Assembly: GCA_958428365.1 (NCBI GenBank)
Contig: CAUAFT010000007.1
Span: 1-64,000, forward strand
Source: an uncultured Lachnospiraceae bacterium
GTDB taxonomy: Bacteria; Bacillota; Clostridia; Lachnospirales; Lachnospiraceae
DNA: 64,000 nt
Direction: 5' to 3'
In this document: piece after piece, positions 14,329-23,218 of the stretch
How positions within the stretch are numbered: position 1 is the stretch's first letter
Layout of the letters: every line of letters begins with the position of its first letter
The notes under the pieces: model-generated
Databases searched by the model: none
Told to the model about the DNA's origin: nothing
The model's input: the letters and a program-made list of their open reading frames with translations, nothing else
Program-made: the position numbers and the translations under genes

Positions 14329-16566
14329 ATGGAAGAGGTTACGGGGTATGTGGAGCATATTGTGTTCCGCAATGCTGAGAATGGGTATACGGTGATGAAT
14401 TTTGCGGGGGAGGAGGATGAGATTACCTGTGTGGGGACGTTTTCTGTGGTTAGCGAGGGGATGTATTTGAAATTGAGGGGGGAGTATATCGATCATCCCA
14501 CGTATGGAGTGCAGTTGAAGGTGGAGTCTTTTGAGGAGCGGGCGCCGGAGGATGTACGGTCTATTGAGAGGTATTTGGGATCGGGAGCTGTCAAGGGAGT
14601 GGGAGCGGCTTTGGCGGCGAGGATCGTGAAGAAGTTCGGTGAGGAGACTTTTCGGATCATTGAGGAGGAGCCTGAGAGGCTGGCGGAGATCAAGGGGATC
14701 AGTGAGAGGAAGGCGATGGAGATCTCTTCCCAGGTGGAGGAGAAGAGAGAGCTGCGGCAGGCTATGATCTTTTTGCAGGGGTATGGGATCTCTTTGAATC
14801 TGGCGGTGAAGATCTATCGGCAGTATGGGATGGAGATTTATGGGATCTTGAAGGAGAACCCTTATCGGCTGGCGGATGATATTCAGGGAGTGGGATTTAA
14901 GATCGCGGATGAAATCGCGGCGAAGGCGGGGATTCGGACGGATTCGGATTTTCGGATCCGAAGCGGGATCCTGTATGCGCTCTTGCAGGCCTCCGGGGAG
15001 GGGCATACCTATCTGCCCAGGGAGGAATTGACACAGAGGACGGCGGAGCTTTTGGGGATAGAGCCGGAATACATAGAAAAGCATTATATGGATCTGGCGA
15101 TGGAGCGCAAGCTGATCCTGAAGGAGAAAGAGGGGGAGATGAAGGTATTCGCCTCTTCCTATTATATGATGGAAGCGAATACCGCGGCGATGCTGCAGGA
15201 TCTGGATCTTCGATATGAGGTGCCAAAAAGGGAGATGGAGGACCGTATACGCCGGATCGAGGATCAGAGCGGAATGGAGCTGGATGAGCTGCAAAAAAGA
15301 GCGGTGGAGGAAGCGGTACAGAATGGACTGTTTGTTTTGACCGGAGGACCGGGAACCGGAAAGACCACTACCATCAATACGATCATCCGTTACTTTGAAC
15401 TGGAGGGGATGGATATCTGTCTTGCGGCTCCCACGGGACGGGCGGCGAAGAGAATGAGCGAAACCACGGGTTACGAGGCAAAGACCATCCATCGGATGCT
15501 GGAATTGAATGGAGCAGTGGAGGGAAACGCAGGGTTTGAGAGGAACGAGACCAATCCTCTGGAAGCGGATGTGGTCATTATAGACGAGATGTCCATGGTG
15601 GACATCAGCCTGATGTATTCCCTGTTAAAAGCCATTGTTCCGGGAACCAGACTGATCCTGGTGGGAGACGCCAACCAGCTTCCCAGCGTAGGACCGGGCA
15701 GCGTGCTGCGGGATATCATAGAGAGCGGAAAATTTCAGGTGGTGCGTCTGAATAAGATCTTCCGTCAGGCGAGCCAGAGCGATATCGTGGTCAACGCCCA
15801 TAAGATCAATGAGGGGCAGGAGGTGATCCTGGATAACAAGAGCAGGGATTTCTTCTTTTTAAAACGCTATGAGGCGGATGTGATCATTCATGTTGTGATT
15901 CAGTTGATCGGGCAGAAACTGCCGAAATATGTGGATGCAAAGCCCTTTGATATCCAGGTTTTAACGCCGATGCGAAAGGGGCTTTTGGGCGTGGAACGTC
16001 TCAATAAGATCCTGCAGCAGTATTTGAATCCAAAATCTGAGAGTAAGGCGGAGAAAGAGGTGGGAGACCGCCTGTTCCGGGAGGGCGATAAGGTCATGCA
16101 GACCAAAAACAACTATCAGCTTGCGTGGGAGATCAAAAGCAAATACGGGCTGCCAATTGACAAGGGGCTGGGCGTGTTCAACGGCGATATGGGCGTGATA
16201 AGACAGATCAATGAGTATGCGCAGACTGTCACGGTGGAGTTCGAGGAGAGCAGGATCGTGGAATATTCCTTTAAAAATCTGGAGGAACTGGAACTTGCCT
16301 ACGCGATCACCATCCACAAATCCCAGGGAAGCGAGTATCCTGCGGTGGTCATCCCACTGTTAAGCGGTCCAAGAATGCTGATGAACCGCAACCTGCTCTA
16401 TACGGCGGTGACCAGGGCGAGAAAATGCGTGACCCTGGTGGGAGATGAGAATGTGTTTTTCCAGATGCAGCACAATGTAACGGAGCAGGTGCGCTACAGC
16501 GCTTTAAAAGACCGGATATGGGAGGCGGATGAACGTGAGGTGGAAATGAGGGCTGGGGTGGAATAG
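14329..16566 (+). CDS. recD2: RecD2-type ATP-dependent DNA helicase
   Basis: 5'-3' SF1 helicase acting in DNA repair outside RecBCD. 745 residues, the usual size. The N-terminal OB-like segment and helix-hairpin-helix repeats (GSGAVKGVGAALAARIV, IKGISERKAMEI) are followed by Walker A GGPGTGKTT near residue 342, Walker B VIIDEMSMVD near 420, and the UvrD_C2-type motif YAITIHKSQGSEYPAVV near 660. ATG 14329 follows AGGAGG. Codon choice shifts within the gene: the first 500 bases prefer GGG, AGG and TTG, later parts GGA and CTG. A long minus-strand frame over its first half is a by-product of this bias. Confidence 0.92.
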   Translation: MEEVTGYVEHIVFRNAENGYTVMNFAGEEDEITCVGTFSVVSEGMYLKLRGEYIDHPTYGVQLKVESFEERAPEDVRSIERYLGSGAVKGVGAALAARIVKKFGEETFRIIEEEPERLAEIKGISERKAMEISSQVEEKRELRQAMIFLQGYGISLNLAVKIYRQYGMEIYGILKENPYRLADDIQGVGFKIADEIAAKAGIRTDSDFRIRSGILYALLQASGEGHTYLPREELTQRTAELLGIEPEYIEKHYMDLAMERKLILKEKEGEMKVFASSYYMMEANTAAMLQDLDLRYEVPKREMEDRIRRIEDQSGMELDELQKRAVEEAVQNGLFVLTGGPGTGKTTTINTIIRYFELEGMDICLAAPTGRAAKRMSETTGYEAKTIHRMLELNGAVEGNAGFERNETNPLEADVVIIDEMSMVDISLMYSLLKAIVPGTRLILVGDANQLPSVGPGSVLRDIIESGKFQVVRLNKIFRQASQSDIVVNAHKINEGQEVILDNKSRDFFFLKRYEADVIIHVVIQLIGQKLPKYVDAKPFDIQVLTPMRKGLLGVERLNKILQQYLNPKSESKAEKEVGDRLFREGDKVMQTKNNYQLAWEIKSKYGLPIDKGLGVFNGDMGVIRQINEYAQTVTVEFEESRIVEYSFKNLEELELAYAITIHKSQGSEYPAVVIPLLSGPRMLMNRNLLYTAVTRARKCVTLVGDENVFFQMQHNVTEQVRYSALKDRIWEADEREVEMRAGVE

Positions 16567-16570
16567 AACC

Positions 16571-16599
16571 TTGATAAAAACGGCTATAAGTGCTATAAT
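16571..16599 (+). promoter_or_regulatory. promoter of the ABC importer operon
   Basis: TTGATA (16571-16576), a 17-base spacer and TATAAT (16594-16599), starting five bases after the recD2 stop and 65 bases before the lipoprotein start. No riboswitch or T-box was recognised in the short leader. Confidence 0.8.
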
Positions 16600-16663
16600 G
16601 TCGATGTTTATTACTTTGACGTGTTAACGTAGATACAAGAAAATTAACATTGGAGGAAAGAAA

Positions 16664-17680
16664 ATGAAAAAGATGATGGCATTACTCCTGACCATGTCTT
16701 TGGCGGCTGCAACGCTTGCAGGCTGCGGCACATCAGGAAAAGAAAATGACAGCAAGGAAACGAAGACTTCTTCAACAGAGAGCGATTCCAAGGATGATGT
16801 ATACCAGATCGGTATTATACAGTTGGTAGAACATCAGGCGCTGGATGCAGCAACGGAAGGTTTTCAGGATGCATTGAAAGAAAAGCTCGGAGACAGAGTG
16901 AAATTTGATCTTCAGAACGCGCAGGGCGAGGAGACGAACTGCGCAACTATCTCCACAAAATTTGTGAACGATGGCGTGGATCTGATCATGGCAAATGCGA
17001 CTCAGGCAGTGATTTCTTCCGCTACAGCAACGGCAGATATTCCGATCGTGGGAACTTCTGTCACAGACTATGTGACCACGGGAACGGTAGCGTCCAACGA
17101 CGCTCCTGGCGCAAATGTGACCGGAACCTCTGATCTGGCTCCCATCGACCAGCAGGTAGAATTATTACAGAAGTTAGTGCCGGATGCAAAAAATGTAGGT
17201 ATCATCTACTGCTCTTCTGAGGCAAACTCCGTATATCAGGCAGAGGAGGCTCAGAAATATCTGGAAAAAGCAGGCATGACGGTTAAGACTTATACCGTAG
17301 CGGATTCCAACGATATTCAGCAGGTGGTAACGAAGGCGGCGGATGAGAGCGACGCGATCTACATCCCGACAGACAACACCTTGGCATCCAACATGGAGAT
17401 CGTTAAAAATATAACCGTACCGGCAAAAATTCCGGTAATCGCTGGAGAAGAAAATATGTGCGCCGTAGGAGGACTTGCGACCTTAAGTATCTCTTACTAC
17501 AGCATCGGTTACAATGCGGGACTGATGGCATATGATATTCTGGAAAACGGCAAGGATCCAGCAGAGATGCCGATCCAGTATGCAGACGAAGTAACTTTAA
17601 AATATAATGCAGAAATTGCTTCCGATCTGGGCATTGAGATTCCGGATGACATGGTAGCAATTGAAAATGAGGAAGAATAA
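16664..17680 (+). CDS. ABC transporter substrate-binding lipoprotein (TrpX-like family)
   Basis: Extracellular ligand-binding lipoprotein of a small ABC importer. 338 residues. The N-terminus is a lipoprotein signal with lipobox LAGCG around residue 21, then a Ser/Thr-rich linker. The body (YQIGIIQLVEHQALDAATEGF and later NVGIIYCSSEANSVYQAEEA) matches the DUF534/PF04392 family, whose known members bind tryptophan or tyrosine. The permease and ATPase genes follow directly. The amino-acid ligand is inferred from family only. Confidence 0.88.
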   Translation: MKKMMALLLTMSLAAATLAGCGTSGKENDSKETKTSSTESDSKDDVYQIGIIQLVEHQALDAATEGFQDALKEKLGDRVKFDLQNAQGEETNCATISTKFVNDGVDLIMANATQAVISSATATADIPIVGTSVTDYVTTGTVASNDAPGANVTGTSDLAPIDQQVELLQKLVPDAKNVGIIYCSSEANSVYQAEEAQKYLEKAGMTVKTYTVADSNDIQQVVTKAADESDAIYIPTDNTLASNMEIVKNITVPAKIPVIAGEENMCAVGGLATLSISYYSIGYNAGLMAYDILENGKDPAEMPIQYADEVTLKYNAEIASDLGIEIPDDMVAIENEEE

Positions 17681-17682
17681 GA

Positions 17683-18588
17683 ATGGCAGCATCATTGATG
17701 AGCGCTCTGCCGGGATCTGTAGCCCAGGGACTGATCTGGGGTATTCTGGCGATTGGAGTGTATCTCACCTATAAAGTATTAGATTTTGCAGATCTGACAG
17801 TGGACGGCAGCCTGGCAACAGGCGGCGCCGTCGCTGTCATGTGTATGTTAAACGGGATGAATCCCTATCTGGCGTTGGCACTGGCATTTGGCGCAGGACT
17901 TCTGGCGGGACTGGTGACAGGCTTGTTCCATACCGCTCTTGGAATCCCGCCGATCCTGGCAGGCATTCTAACGCAGTTGGGACTCTATTCCATCAATATG
18001 CGGATCATGGGGAAGGCGAATCAGGCGATCAGCGTTATGCAATATGATCTGATCGTCAGCCTGCGCTATATCCCCCATGCCTGCATTGTGACCATTGGAT
18101 TCTGTGTCGTGATCATCGCGTTGCTTTATTGGTTCTTTGGAACGGAGCTGGGAGCAGGGGTGCGCGCCACCGGCTGTAATCCGAATATGGCGAGAGCCCA
18201 GGGAATCAATACCAACGCCATGAAGGTGCTGGGACTGATGCTTTCCAACGGACTGGTGGGTCTTTCAGGCGCCCTCTATGCACAGTATCAGGGTTCCTCG
18301 GATATCAATATGGGACGAGGCGCTATCGTGATCGGTCTGGCGGCCGTGATCATCGGAGAGGTGATTTTTGGAAAGATCTTCCACAACTTTGCCTTACATA
18401 TGGTGGGCGCCGTGATCGGAGCGATCATCTATTTCGTGGTCATTGCTATTGTGCTTCAACTTGGATTGGAGACTACGGACCTGAAACTGTTTTCGGCTCT
18501 GATCGTGGCATTGTTCCTTGCGATTCCTTATTTGAAGAGCAAATATTTTGTTCAGACAGGTAAGAAGGGAGGAAAGGCAGATGCTTAA
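17683..18588 (+). CDS. ABC transporter permease (branched-chain/TrpY-like)
   Basis: 301-residue inner-membrane permease with about eight hydrophobic segments (for example LALALAFGAGLLAGLVTGL and AIVIGLAAVIIGEVIFG). It starts two bases after the lipoprotein stop and overlaps the ATPase gene by eight bases, so the three subunits are translationally linked. The family is the livH-like permease class paired with DUF534 binding proteins. Confidence 0.87.
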   Translation: MAASLMSALPGSVAQGLIWGILAIGVYLTYKVLDFADLTVDGSLATGGAVAVMCMLNGMNPYLALALAFGAGLLAGLVTGLFHTALGIPPILAGILTQLGLYSINMRIMGKANQAISVMQYDLIVSLRYIPHACIVTIGFCVVIIALLYWFFGTELGAGVRATGCNPNMARAQGINTNAMKVLGLMLSNGLVGLSGALYAQYQGSSDINMGRGAIVIGLAAVIIGEVIFGKIFHNFALHMVGAVIGAIIYFVVIAIVLQLGLETTDLKLFSALIVALFLAIPYLKSKYFVQTGKKGGKADA

Positions 18589-19375
18589 AATTCAGAATGT
18601 GCACAAGACCTTTAATCCGGGAACCATCAATGAGAAAAAAGCTCTGGACGGAGTGGATCTGATCCTGAATGAGGGCGATTTCGTGACCGTCATCGGAGGA
18701 AACGGAGCCGGAAAATCCACGGTTTTGAATATGATCGCCGGAGTCTATCCGGTGGACAGCGGTACCATTATGGTGGATGATGTGGACGTCACAAAGCTCC
18801 CGGAACACAAACGGGCAAAATATCTGGGACGCGTGTTCCAGGATCCTATGAACGGAACGGCGGCGGACATGAATATCGAAGAGAATCTCGCCCTTGCGGC
18901 GCGCCGGGGAAAGACGCGTTTCCTGGGATGGGGAATCACCGCGAAGGAGAGGGAGGAATATAAGGAGCGTCTCGCCTCCCTGGGACTTGGTCTGGAAGAA
19001 CGCATGACCTCCAAGGTGGGGCTTCTATCCGGCGGACAGCGTCAGGCGGTGACTCTTCTGATGGCTTCCCTGAAAAAGCCGAAGCTTTTGCTTCTGGATG
19101 AACACACGGCGGCTCTCGACCCGAAAACGGCGAAAAAGGTGCTGGAGCTGACGGAAGAGATCGTGGAGAAGGATCACCTTACCACGCTGATGATTACGCA
19201 TAATATGAAGGACGCGATCCGGCTGGGCAACCGTCTGATTATGATGCATGAAGGAAAAGTCATTTACGATGTAAGCGGTGAGGAAAAGAAAAACCTCAGG
19301 GTGTCCGATCTGCTGGCAAAATTCGAAGAAGTCAGCGGCGGAGAATTTGCAAATGACCGAATGATCTTATCTTAA
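18581..19375 (+). CDS. ABC transporter ATP-binding protein (TrpZ-like)
   Basis: 264-residue ATPase powering the importer. Walker A GGNGAGKST near residue 38, signature LSGGQRQAV near 148, Walker B LLLLDEHTAALDP near 168, H-loop THN. ATG 18581 is chosen over the upstream in-frame codon at 18548 because GGGAGG lies just before it and the family starts with MLKIQNVHKTF-like sequence. It overlaps the permease stop. Confidence 0.9.
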   Translation: MLKIQNVHKTFNPGTINEKKALDGVDLILNEGDFVTVIGGNGAGKSTVLNMIAGVYPVDSGTIMVDDVDVTKLPEHKRAKYLGRVFQDPMNGTAADMNIEENLALAARRGKTRFLGWGITAKEREEYKERLASLGLGLEERMTSKVGLLSGGQRQAVTLLMASLKKPKLLLLDEHTAALDPKTAKKVLELTEEIVEKDHLTTLMITHNMKDAIRLGNRLIMMHEGKVIYDVSGEEKKNLRVSDLLAKFEEVSGGEFANDRMILS

Positions 19376-19389
19376 TTCTAAATACAATT

Positions 19390-20082
19390 CTGGATATCCT
19401 ATATCCCCGCCGCTGTATTCTCTGCGACGGGGTTCTGGATACACCGGATTCCGGTGTATGTACCCGATGTGGAAAACAATTAATCTATGTGTCAGAACCC
19501 GTCTGTAAAAAATGCGGGCAGCCCATGGAGGAAGAGCGCAGGGAATATTGCTATGACTGCGAAAAAACAAGGCACGCCTATGCCCAGGGGAAGAGTGTCT
19601 GGAACTATCGGGGTGAGATGAAACAGTCCATTTACCGCTTTAAAGACGGCGGACGCAGAGAGTATGCGGTATTCTATGCAAAGGAGAGCGCAAGGCTCTA
19701 CGGGGACTGGATAAAAAGTAAGGATATCGAGGCGATCCTGCCGATTCCCATTCATAAAAACAGAAAAAAGAAGCGGGGCTATAACCAGGCGCAGATCTAT
19801 GCAAGAGAGCTTGGAAAATTGCTGAAATTACCTGTGGACGATGTAACTTTGATTCGCACCGTGGATACGGTTCCGCAGAAAAAGCTGGATGACAGACAGC
19901 GGAAAAACAATCTAAAAAAGGCTTTAAAAATAAAGTCGGATAGTGTACAATGGAAGAAAGTATTACTGGTAGATGATATTTACACCACCGGGAGCACAGT
20001 GGATGCGGCAGCGTCGGCGCTGAGAGAGGCAGGAGTGGAAGAGATATACGTCCTGACCATAGCGATCGGGAAGGGGTATTAG
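19390..20082 (+). CDS. comF: ComF family phosphoribosyltransferase-like protein
   Basis: Competence-type ComFC homologue with an N-terminal zinc module and a type I phosphoribosyltransferase domain. Visible are CKKCG and CYDC, PIPIHKNRKKKRGYNQA, and the PRPP loop VLLVDDIYTTGSTVDAA. The first usual start is GTG 19489, but the same frame upstream reads YPRRCILCD and then CTRCGK, the conserved first zinc pair of ComF. Between the in-frame TGA at about 19361 and that segment there is no ATG, GTG or TTG, only ATT 19387 and CTG 19390. The true start is therefore uncertain. yvyF follows, as in Bacillus comFC-yvyF. Confidence 0.85.
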   Translation: MDILYPRRCILCDGVLDTPDSGVCTRCGKQLIYVSEPVCKKCGQPMEEERREYCYDCEKTRHAYAQGKSVWNYRGEMKQSIYRFKDGGRREYAVFYAKESARLYGDWIKSKDIEAILPIPIHKNRKKKRGYNQAQIYARELGKLLKLPVDDVTLIRTVDTVPQKKLDDRQRKNNLKKALKIKSDSVQWKKVLLVDDIYTTGSTVDAAASALREAGVEEIYVLTIAIGKGY

Positions 20083-20092
20083 GAGGGATACA

Positions 20093-20500
20093 ATGGAAGT
20101 AAAGAACTGTAGAGGATGCAGAAGGCTGTTTAACTATCTGAATGGTCCGCAGCTTTGTCCGGCGTGTATCGATAAGCTGGAGAAGAAATTTCATCAGGTA
20201 AAGGAATACCTGGATGAACATCCGAAGGCTACGATCAATGATATTTCCATAGATAACGAAGTGTCCAGAAGACAGATTGAACAGTGGGTCAGAGAAGAGC
20301 GGCTCTATTTTTCGGAGGATTCGCCCTATGGAATTGAGTGTGAGAACTGTGGAAAGATCATCAAAAGCGGACGGTTCTGTAATGAGTGCCGCGGTAAGAT
20401 GACCAATAAGCTCCAGAGCGTATTGAAAAAGCCGGAGACGGGAAGAAGCGGCGGCATCGCTTTTGACGATAAGAACCGTATGCGTTATCTGGATAAGTAA
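20093..20500 (+). CDS. yvyF: YvyF-like flagellar operon protein
   Basis: 135 residues: an N-terminal zinc pair (CRGCRRLF, CPACI), a helix-turn-helix-like middle (ATINDISIDNEVSRRQIEQW) and a second zinc pair (CENCGKIIKSGRFCNEC). This matches the TIGR03826 family, which sits between comFC and flgM in Bacillus. It follows comF after 10 bases with GGAGG before the ATG. Here flgM is absent and different genes follow. Confidence 0.85.
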   Translation: MEVKNCRGCRRLFNYLNGPQLCPACIDKLEKKFHQVKEYLDEHPKATINDISIDNEVSRRQIEQWVREERLYFSEDSPYGIECENCGKIIKSGRFCNECRGKMTNKLQSVLKKPETGRSGGIAFDDKNRMRYLDK

Positions 20501-20593
20501 GCGAAGAAGATCGGATGAGGATATTCCGGGAAGCGTTGATTTACCGGGAATCTTTATCTGATCTTTTTACATTGGAAATTCTTCGGGAAAAAC

Positions 20594-20622
20594 TTTTCAT
20601 TCACAGGGAGGTATGCTATAAT
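20594..20622 (+). promoter_or_regulatory. promoter of the membrane-protein/cdaA region
   Basis: TTTTCA (20594-20599), 17 bases, then TATAAT (20617-20622) with an extended TGC just before it. It lies 58 bases before the next gene. The remainder of the 180-base gap after yvyF shows only a weak imperfect hairpin. Confidence 0.65.
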
Positions 20623-20680
20623 AAAAAATAACTATGGATACACGCGGGATATGCAAAGCTGAGTGAAGTGATTAGAAGAA

Positions 20681-21094
20681 ATGATTCATGAAACGAGAGT
20701 GCGTCAGATGACAAAACTGGCGGTCTATGATGAAAAGAAAAGTAAAAAAGAGAAGAGACCGGGACAGTATTACAGGCGGGACTATATGGCGTTTGAAATG
20801 ATCAAAAGCTTTTTTTATGGCAGCGCCGCCTTTTTATTGGGTATACTGATGCTGGGGATCTATCTTATGGAGGGTGACACCATCAGCACATCGCGTTTTT
20901 TTTATCTGCTGATTCTGTTAGCGGTACTATATGTGATTTTTATAGGAGTTTATCTGGCTCTGACCTATATGATCTACAGTGCGAGATATGAGAGGGGACG
21001 GCGGGAAGCCAGAGAATATTATCATACGCTTAAGAAGGTCAATGAGCTGTACGAACAGGAGGAGGCTGCAAAGACGCCGGAGGAATGGCTCTGA
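20681..21094 (+). CDS. small membrane protein of unknown function
   Basis: 137 residues, not recognised. A basic N-terminus of about 45 residues is followed by two membrane segments (SAAFLLGILMLGIYL and LLILLAVLYVIFIGVYLALTY) and a charged C-terminal helix. It overlaps the upstream frame of the next membrane protein, with which it is surely co-expressed. Position just before cdaA suggests, but does not show, a link to c-di-AMP or the envelope. Confidence 0.7.
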   Translation: MIHETRVRQMTKLAVYDEKKSKKEKRPGQYYRRDYMAFEMIKSFFYGSAAFLLGILMLGIYLMEGDTISTSRFFYLLILLAVLYVIFIGVYLALTYMIYSARYERGRREAREYYHTLKKVNELYEQEEAAKTPEEWL

Positions 21095-21117
21095 GCAGAA
21101 CAGACCAGGAGGAAAAA

Positions 21118-22128
21118 ATGACGAGATTGATTGAACTAAGAGAGTGGGTTCGCAGGCTCTACGGCAGGCATAGCAGACTGCTGATGGCGGCGGCGAAGTT
21201 TGCCCTGGCTCTATTTACGTTTTTGAATATAAATCACTATGTGGGCTATGCCAGCGTACTGGACCATATCTATGTGGCATTGCTTTTTGCGGTGATCTGT
21301 GCGTTTCTGCCTATGGGCATGACGCTCTTCATCGGGGCGGTAATGATCGTGATACATCTGTATGCCCTCTCCATGGAAGGGGCAGTCATCGCTCTGTTGT
21401 TTTTCCTGATCATGTTCTTTTTATATTTCAGATTCACACCGAAAAGCGGAGGCTGTGTGGTGGTGACGCCTCTGGCCTTTGCTCTTCGGATTCCTTATGT
21501 GATGCCCATTGCGACGGGTCTTTTGGGGGAGGGTTACTCCATTATCTCCGTGATCTTCGGCACAATGCTGTATTATTTTCTGAATGGCGTCCACAACAAT
21601 GCGGCTTTGCTGGATGATATGTCGGGACAGGAAGAGACTGTGAGTAAGTTTGTGGTAGCGTTAAACCAGCTTCTGGGCAATAAGGAGATGTATCTGGTGC
21701 TCGCGGCTTTCGTGCTGGCGACTTTGGTAGTCTATATTATCCGACGGCAGTTTATCGACCATGCCTGGACCATTGCCATCGGGGCGGGGCTTTTGATTCA
21801 GTTTGTGATCCTCTGCGCCGGATATCTGATCATGGGGCTTCAGGGGAGGATTCTCTGGCTGGTGTTTGGAATGGCTTTGTCGGGCGTCATCAGTATGCTG
21901 ATCGAATTTTTCTTTTTTAATCTGGATTACAGCAGGACAGAGAGGGTACAGTTCGAGGATGATGAATATTACTATTACGTTAAGGCGGTGCCGAAAATCA
22001 ATCTGTCTTCCGGTGAGAAGCAGGTGAAGAAGATCTCCGGAAAAAAAGGCGGAAAAAGAGAAGGGGAGAGAATAACAAAAAAGCAGTTGGCGAAGGAGCT
22101 GGATATTGATGAAGATATGCTGGATTAA
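21118..22128 (+). CDS. polytopic membrane protein of unknown function next to cdaA
   Basis: 336 residues with about nine membrane segments in the first 280 residues, then a charged cytoplasmic tail with EDDEYYYYVKAVPKINL and a Lys-rich stretch ending KKQLAKELDIDEDMLD. ATG 21118 has AGGAGG seven bases upstream; an in-frame ATG at 21085 lacks one. I do not recognise the family. It is co-directional with cdaA-ybbR-glmM, separated by a 150-base structured leader. Confidence 0.75.
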   Translation: MTRLIELREWVRRLYGRHSRLLMAAAKFALALFTFLNINHYVGYASVLDHIYVALLFAVICAFLPMGMTLFIGAVMIVIHLYALSMEGAVIALLFFLIMFFLYFRFTPKSGGCVVVTPLAFALRIPYVMPIATGLLGEGYSIISVIFGTMLYYFLNGVHNNAALLDDMSGQEETVSKFVVALNQLLGNKEMYLVLAAFVLATLVVYIIRRQFIDHAWTIAIGAGLLIQFVILCAGYLIMGLQGRILWLVFGMALSGVISMLIEFFFFNLDYSRTERVQFEDDEYYYYVKAVPKINLSSGEKQVKKISGKKGGKREGERITKKQLAKELDIDEDMLD

Positions 22129-22192
22129 GATCAGCTTAAGAATAGTCTAAGAATCAGGACATAATTTTTTCATAAATATTCCATAGTATGGC

Positions 22193-22279
22193 TTATGGGA
22201 ATTGTAAGGCAGCATCCCATAAAAGGTGCAGAATGCACCGTGAATCTGATTACAGGGTTCCCAAAGGGGTTCCTGTAAT
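22193..22279 (+). promoter_or_regulatory. three tandem hairpins upstream of cdaA
   Basis: TTATGGGA (22193-22200) pairs with TCCCATAA (22215-22222); GGTGCA-GAA-TGCACC (22225-22239); and ATTACAGG (22249-22256) pairs with CCTGTAAT (22272-22279). The third ends directly before an in-frame ATG at 22280 and holds the GGGG that would serve that start. None is followed by a T-run. They could be a leader regulating cdaA or a degenerate repeat. Confidence 0.5.
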
Positions 22280-22312
22280 ATGGAAAAATGTGTGAGGAAG
22301 GAAGTGAGCTGT

Positions 22313-23218
22313 GTGCAGGATTTGATTGCGGTGTTCGCCGCGTTTTGGGATAAATATATGTTCTGGATCAATCGTCCGAATATGACGGTGACGGATCTTG
22401 TGGAGATTCTGATCATCGCGTTTCTGCTCTATCATATACTGGTCTGGTTTAAGACCACCAGAGCCTGGACTCTTTTTAAAGGAATTTTGGTCATTCTGAT
22501 CTTTATTATGATCGCAGCCATCTTCCAGATGAACACCATACTCTGGATCGCAGATAAGACCATCAATGTGGGAATCATTGCCATACTGGTGATCTTTCAG
22601 CCGGAGATGCGCAAGGCCTTGGAGCAGTTGGGAAGAAAGCGTTTTATTTCGGCGCTGTTCTCCTTTGATACCGGGAAGGATGCGAAAGAGCGCTGTGACG
22701 AGAGGACCGTCAACGAGATGGTCAAGGCCTGTTATGAGATGGGCAGGGTGAAGACCGGAGCGTTGATCGTCATTGAAAATGAGATTGAACTTGGTGAATA
22801 TGAGAGGACGGGAATCGAGCTGGATTCCATTTTGACACGTCAGCTTTTGATTAATATTTTTGAAAAAAATACTCCGCTGCACGATGGAGCGATCATTGTG
22901 CGCGGAAACCGTATTGTGGCTGCGACCTGCTATCTGCCTCTTTCAGACAATCTTGCCCTGAGCAAGGAGCTGGGGACGAGACACCGCGCGGCGGTGGGGA
23001 TCAGCGAGGTCAGCGATTCTTTGACGATTGTAGTGTCGGAGGAGACCGGAAAGGTATCCCTCGCCGTGGAGGGAAGGCTCTACCGGAATATTGACGAGGA
23101 CTTTTTGAAAGAAAAACTGTTGAACACAAGAGGTCAGGATATGGAACAGGGCAAGTTTGTAGACTGGAAGAGGAGGCTGCAAAGTGTTAAAAAAGTTAAA
23201 AAACCTTCTGGTGAATAA
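22313..23218 (+). CDS. cdaA: diadenylate cyclase CdaA
   Basis: Membrane enzyme that joins two ATP to make cyclic di-AMP, which controls osmolyte uptake and wall homeostasis. About 301 residues from GTG 22313, which has GGAAGGAAG upstream; ATG 22280 would add 11 residues. Three N-terminal membrane segments are followed by the DAC domain with LHDGAIIV and GTRHRAAVG, the catalytic DGA and RHR motifs. It overlaps ybbR by 35 bases. The order cdaA-ybbR-glmM is conserved in Firmicutes, where YbbR (CdaR) and GlmM regulate CdaA. Confidence 0.95.
   Translation: MQDLIAVFAAFWDKYMFWINRPNMTVTDLVEILIIAFLLYHILVWFKTTRAWTLFKGILVILIFIMIAAIFQMNTILWIADKTINVGIIAILVIFQPEMRKALEQLGRKRFISALFSFDTGKDAKERCDERTVNEMVKACYEMGRVKTGALIVIENEIELGEYERTGIELDSILTRQLLINIFEKNTPLHDGAIIVRGNRIVAATCYLPLSDNLALSKELGTRHRAAVGISEVSDSLTIVVSEETGKVSLAVEGRLYRNIDEDFLKEKLLNTRGQDMEQGKFVDWKRRLQSVKKVKKPSGE

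Noticed and set aside
14218..15492. 424-residue minus-strand open frame over recD2
   Set aside because: His/Pro/Leu/Arg-rich translation with no recognisable motif, opposite a clear helicase gene. It follows from the G-rich codon bias of the plus strand.
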